Positions 5,100 through 5,945 of a DNA stretch of 5,945 bases are shown here, in pieces. The translations under genes were made by a program, and so were the position numbers. This DNA comes from Planctomycetaceae bacterium (GTDB lineage Bacteria > Planctomycetota > Planctomycetia > Pirellulales > Thermoguttaceae): NCBI GenBank assembly GCA_003509805.1, contig DOMV01000398.1, forward strand, positions 1 through 5,945. Direction: 5' to 3'. Position 1 is the first letter of the stretch. Each line of letters starts with the position of its first letter. The notes beneath the pieces were generated by a model, which had not been told where the DNA came from, searched no databases, and saw only the letters and a list, made by a program, of their open reading frames with translations.

Positions 5100-5945
5100 A
5101 TGAAAAAGTTAGTTTCCACAACGGTGTTACTCATTTTTGCGCTCGGCGGTTGCTTGCAAGCGCAGCATGATGTTCCTGTGCCGGAAGTTCCTTTCGTCGT
5201 ACTGGGGGGTCATACCGGACCGGTTTGCTCCGCCGTTTTTTCACCGGATGGCAAGAAGGTCCTTACGGGGAGCGAAGACTGTACCGCTCGTATCTGGGAT
5301 GTCGGGTCGGGAAAATGTCTGCACGAATTGAAAGGGCATCGATTCCAGGTTCGTGATGTCGCCTTTTTTCCCGACGGGAAGAATGTTTTCACATCGAGTG
5401 CCGACAACGCCCGTATCTGGAACAGCGAGACGGGCGAGGCATTGCAGCGATTGGTTGCGGATCGAGTGGCAATTGTCCGTTTTACCGCCCTTTCTCCTGA
5501 TGGAAAACGGGTCGCGATGGGGTGCGGCGACAAAACCACCCGCATCTGGGATACCGATTCGGGAAAGGAATTACACCGCCTGGCCCATGCGAGCGAAGCC
5601 CACTTTGTCGCTTTTTCACCGGATGGAAAGCAGCTTGTGACGCTCGCGAAGAGCGATGTACGGATTTGGGATACCGATACGGGCGACGAATTGCACAAGC
5701 TGGAAGAACGCTCGAAGCTGATTCGCTTCGCCGCCTTTTCACCGGACGGTAAGAAAATCGTTTTGGCGGGCCTGGACGAAGCGGTCGGCAACTCGGGTCG
5801 CGAAGAGTCCGCCCAAATTTGGGGCGTTGCTTCGGAAAAGGCATTGTACCGATTGGTCGGTCACGGAAACTGGATTGCGTCCGTGTCTTTTTCATCAGAT
5901 GGTACGAGAATCGTCACGTCCAGTAACGATGGGACCGCCCGCGTT
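5100..5945 (+). CDS. Exported WD40-repeat protein, probable lipoprotein, 5' part
   Basis: ATG at 5100-5102 opens a frame of 282 codons that runs off the right edge without a stop. Residues 1-17 form a signal peptide (MKK, then a hydrophobic stretch) ending in the lipobox-like LGGC, with Cys18 as the likely lipidated residue; Gly at the second position is tolerated but not the commonest, so ordinary Sec cleavage after LQA is an alternative. WD40 blades follow: GHTGPV..IWDV (37-68), RFQV..IWNS (81-109), DRVA..IWDT (121-152), SEAH..IWDT (165-192), KLIR..IWGV (206-243) and GNWI..GTARV (256 to edge), most with the SPDGK turn. Blade 5 has about ten extra residues before IW. WD40 propellers are protein-binding scaffolds; the partner is unknown. 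The upstream ribosome site is weak (GGA at 5088-5090). Codon use is more A/T-rich than in the M16 gene. Confidence 0.93.
   Translation, partial: MKKLVSTTVLLIFALGGCLQAQHDVPVPEVPFVVLGGHTGPVCSAVFSPDGKKVLTGSEDCTARIWDVGSGKCLHELKGHRFQVRDVAFFPDGKNVFTSSADNARIWNSETGEALQRLVADRVAIVRFTALSPDGKRVAMGCGDKTTRIWDTDSGKELHRLAHASEAHFVAFSPDGKQLVTLAKSDVRIWDTDTGDELHKLEERSKLIRFAAFSPDGKKIVLAGLDEAVGNSGREESAQIWGVASEKALYRLVGHGNWIASVSFSSDGTRIVTSSNDGTARV
5237..5746 (+). repeat. DNA-level repeats within the WD40 blades
   Basis: ttttcaccgga recurs at 5238-5248, 5613-5623 and 5736-5746, and tttttcaccggatgg is identical at 5237-5251 and 5612-5626. The IWDTD segments at 5541-5563 and 5661-5683 match at 20 of 23 bases, exactly 120 bases (40 codons) apart. 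Identity at silent positions suggests fairly recent blade duplication or gene conversion. Confidence 0.75.

Noticed and set aside
4489..5134. Minus-strand open frames spanning the divergent intergenic region
   Set aside because: They run through the inverted-repeat arms and into the 5' ends of the real genes, and show no domain or ribosome site.
5210..5791. Minus-strand open frame (193 codons) with recurring FPSGEK words opposite the WD40 gene
   Set aside because: The repeated words are the reverse complement of the SPDGK codons of the WD40 blades, so the periodicity is inherited from the real gene.

Overview
The window reads as chromosomal DNA of a planctomycete, probably a Pirellula- or Gemmata-like lineage. 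The main reason is a DUF1559 protein with the C-terminal H-X9-DG motif, a family greatly expanded in Planctomycetes. A secreted WD40 protein and a dispersed-looking palindrome of the CCGAAGCG / GCGAGGGA type point the same way. The phylum call is inference from gene content, not from a marker gene.

Layout: (1) Positions 1-585, plus strand, hold the 3' part of an RluA-family rRNA pseudouridine synthase; its catalytic motif sits exactly at the window edge. (2) It converges on a three-gene minus-strand cluster that reads from right to left: a small Cys-rich membrane protein resembling DUF1360 (4808-4239), an exported two-module M16 zinc peptidase (4222-1532) and a membrane-anchored DUF1559 protein (1480-635). 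Gaps of 16 and 51 bases, and Shine-Dalgarno sites in both gaps, suggest one operon. (3) A 291-base divergent intergenic region (4809-5099) carries a near-perfect 22-base inverted repeat, a tandem 16-base repeat, a weak candidate promoter for the operon and a run of short palindromes. (4) From 5100 to the right edge a plus-strand gene encodes a probable lipoprotein with WD40 repeats, cut off by the window end.

The operon products all appear to sit in or across the cytoplasmic membrane: a membrane protein with a cysteine cluster, an exported metallopeptidase, and a DUF1559 protein whose usual prepilin leader is replaced by a plain transmembrane anchor. A shared envelope task such as protein or peptide turnover is possible, but nothing in the sequence proves it. 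The other genes look like ordinary family members. I see no CRISPR array, tRNA, rRNA, transposase, phage gene or recognisable defence system. The most unusual features are the repeat-rich divergent region and the noncanonical DUF1559 N-terminus.
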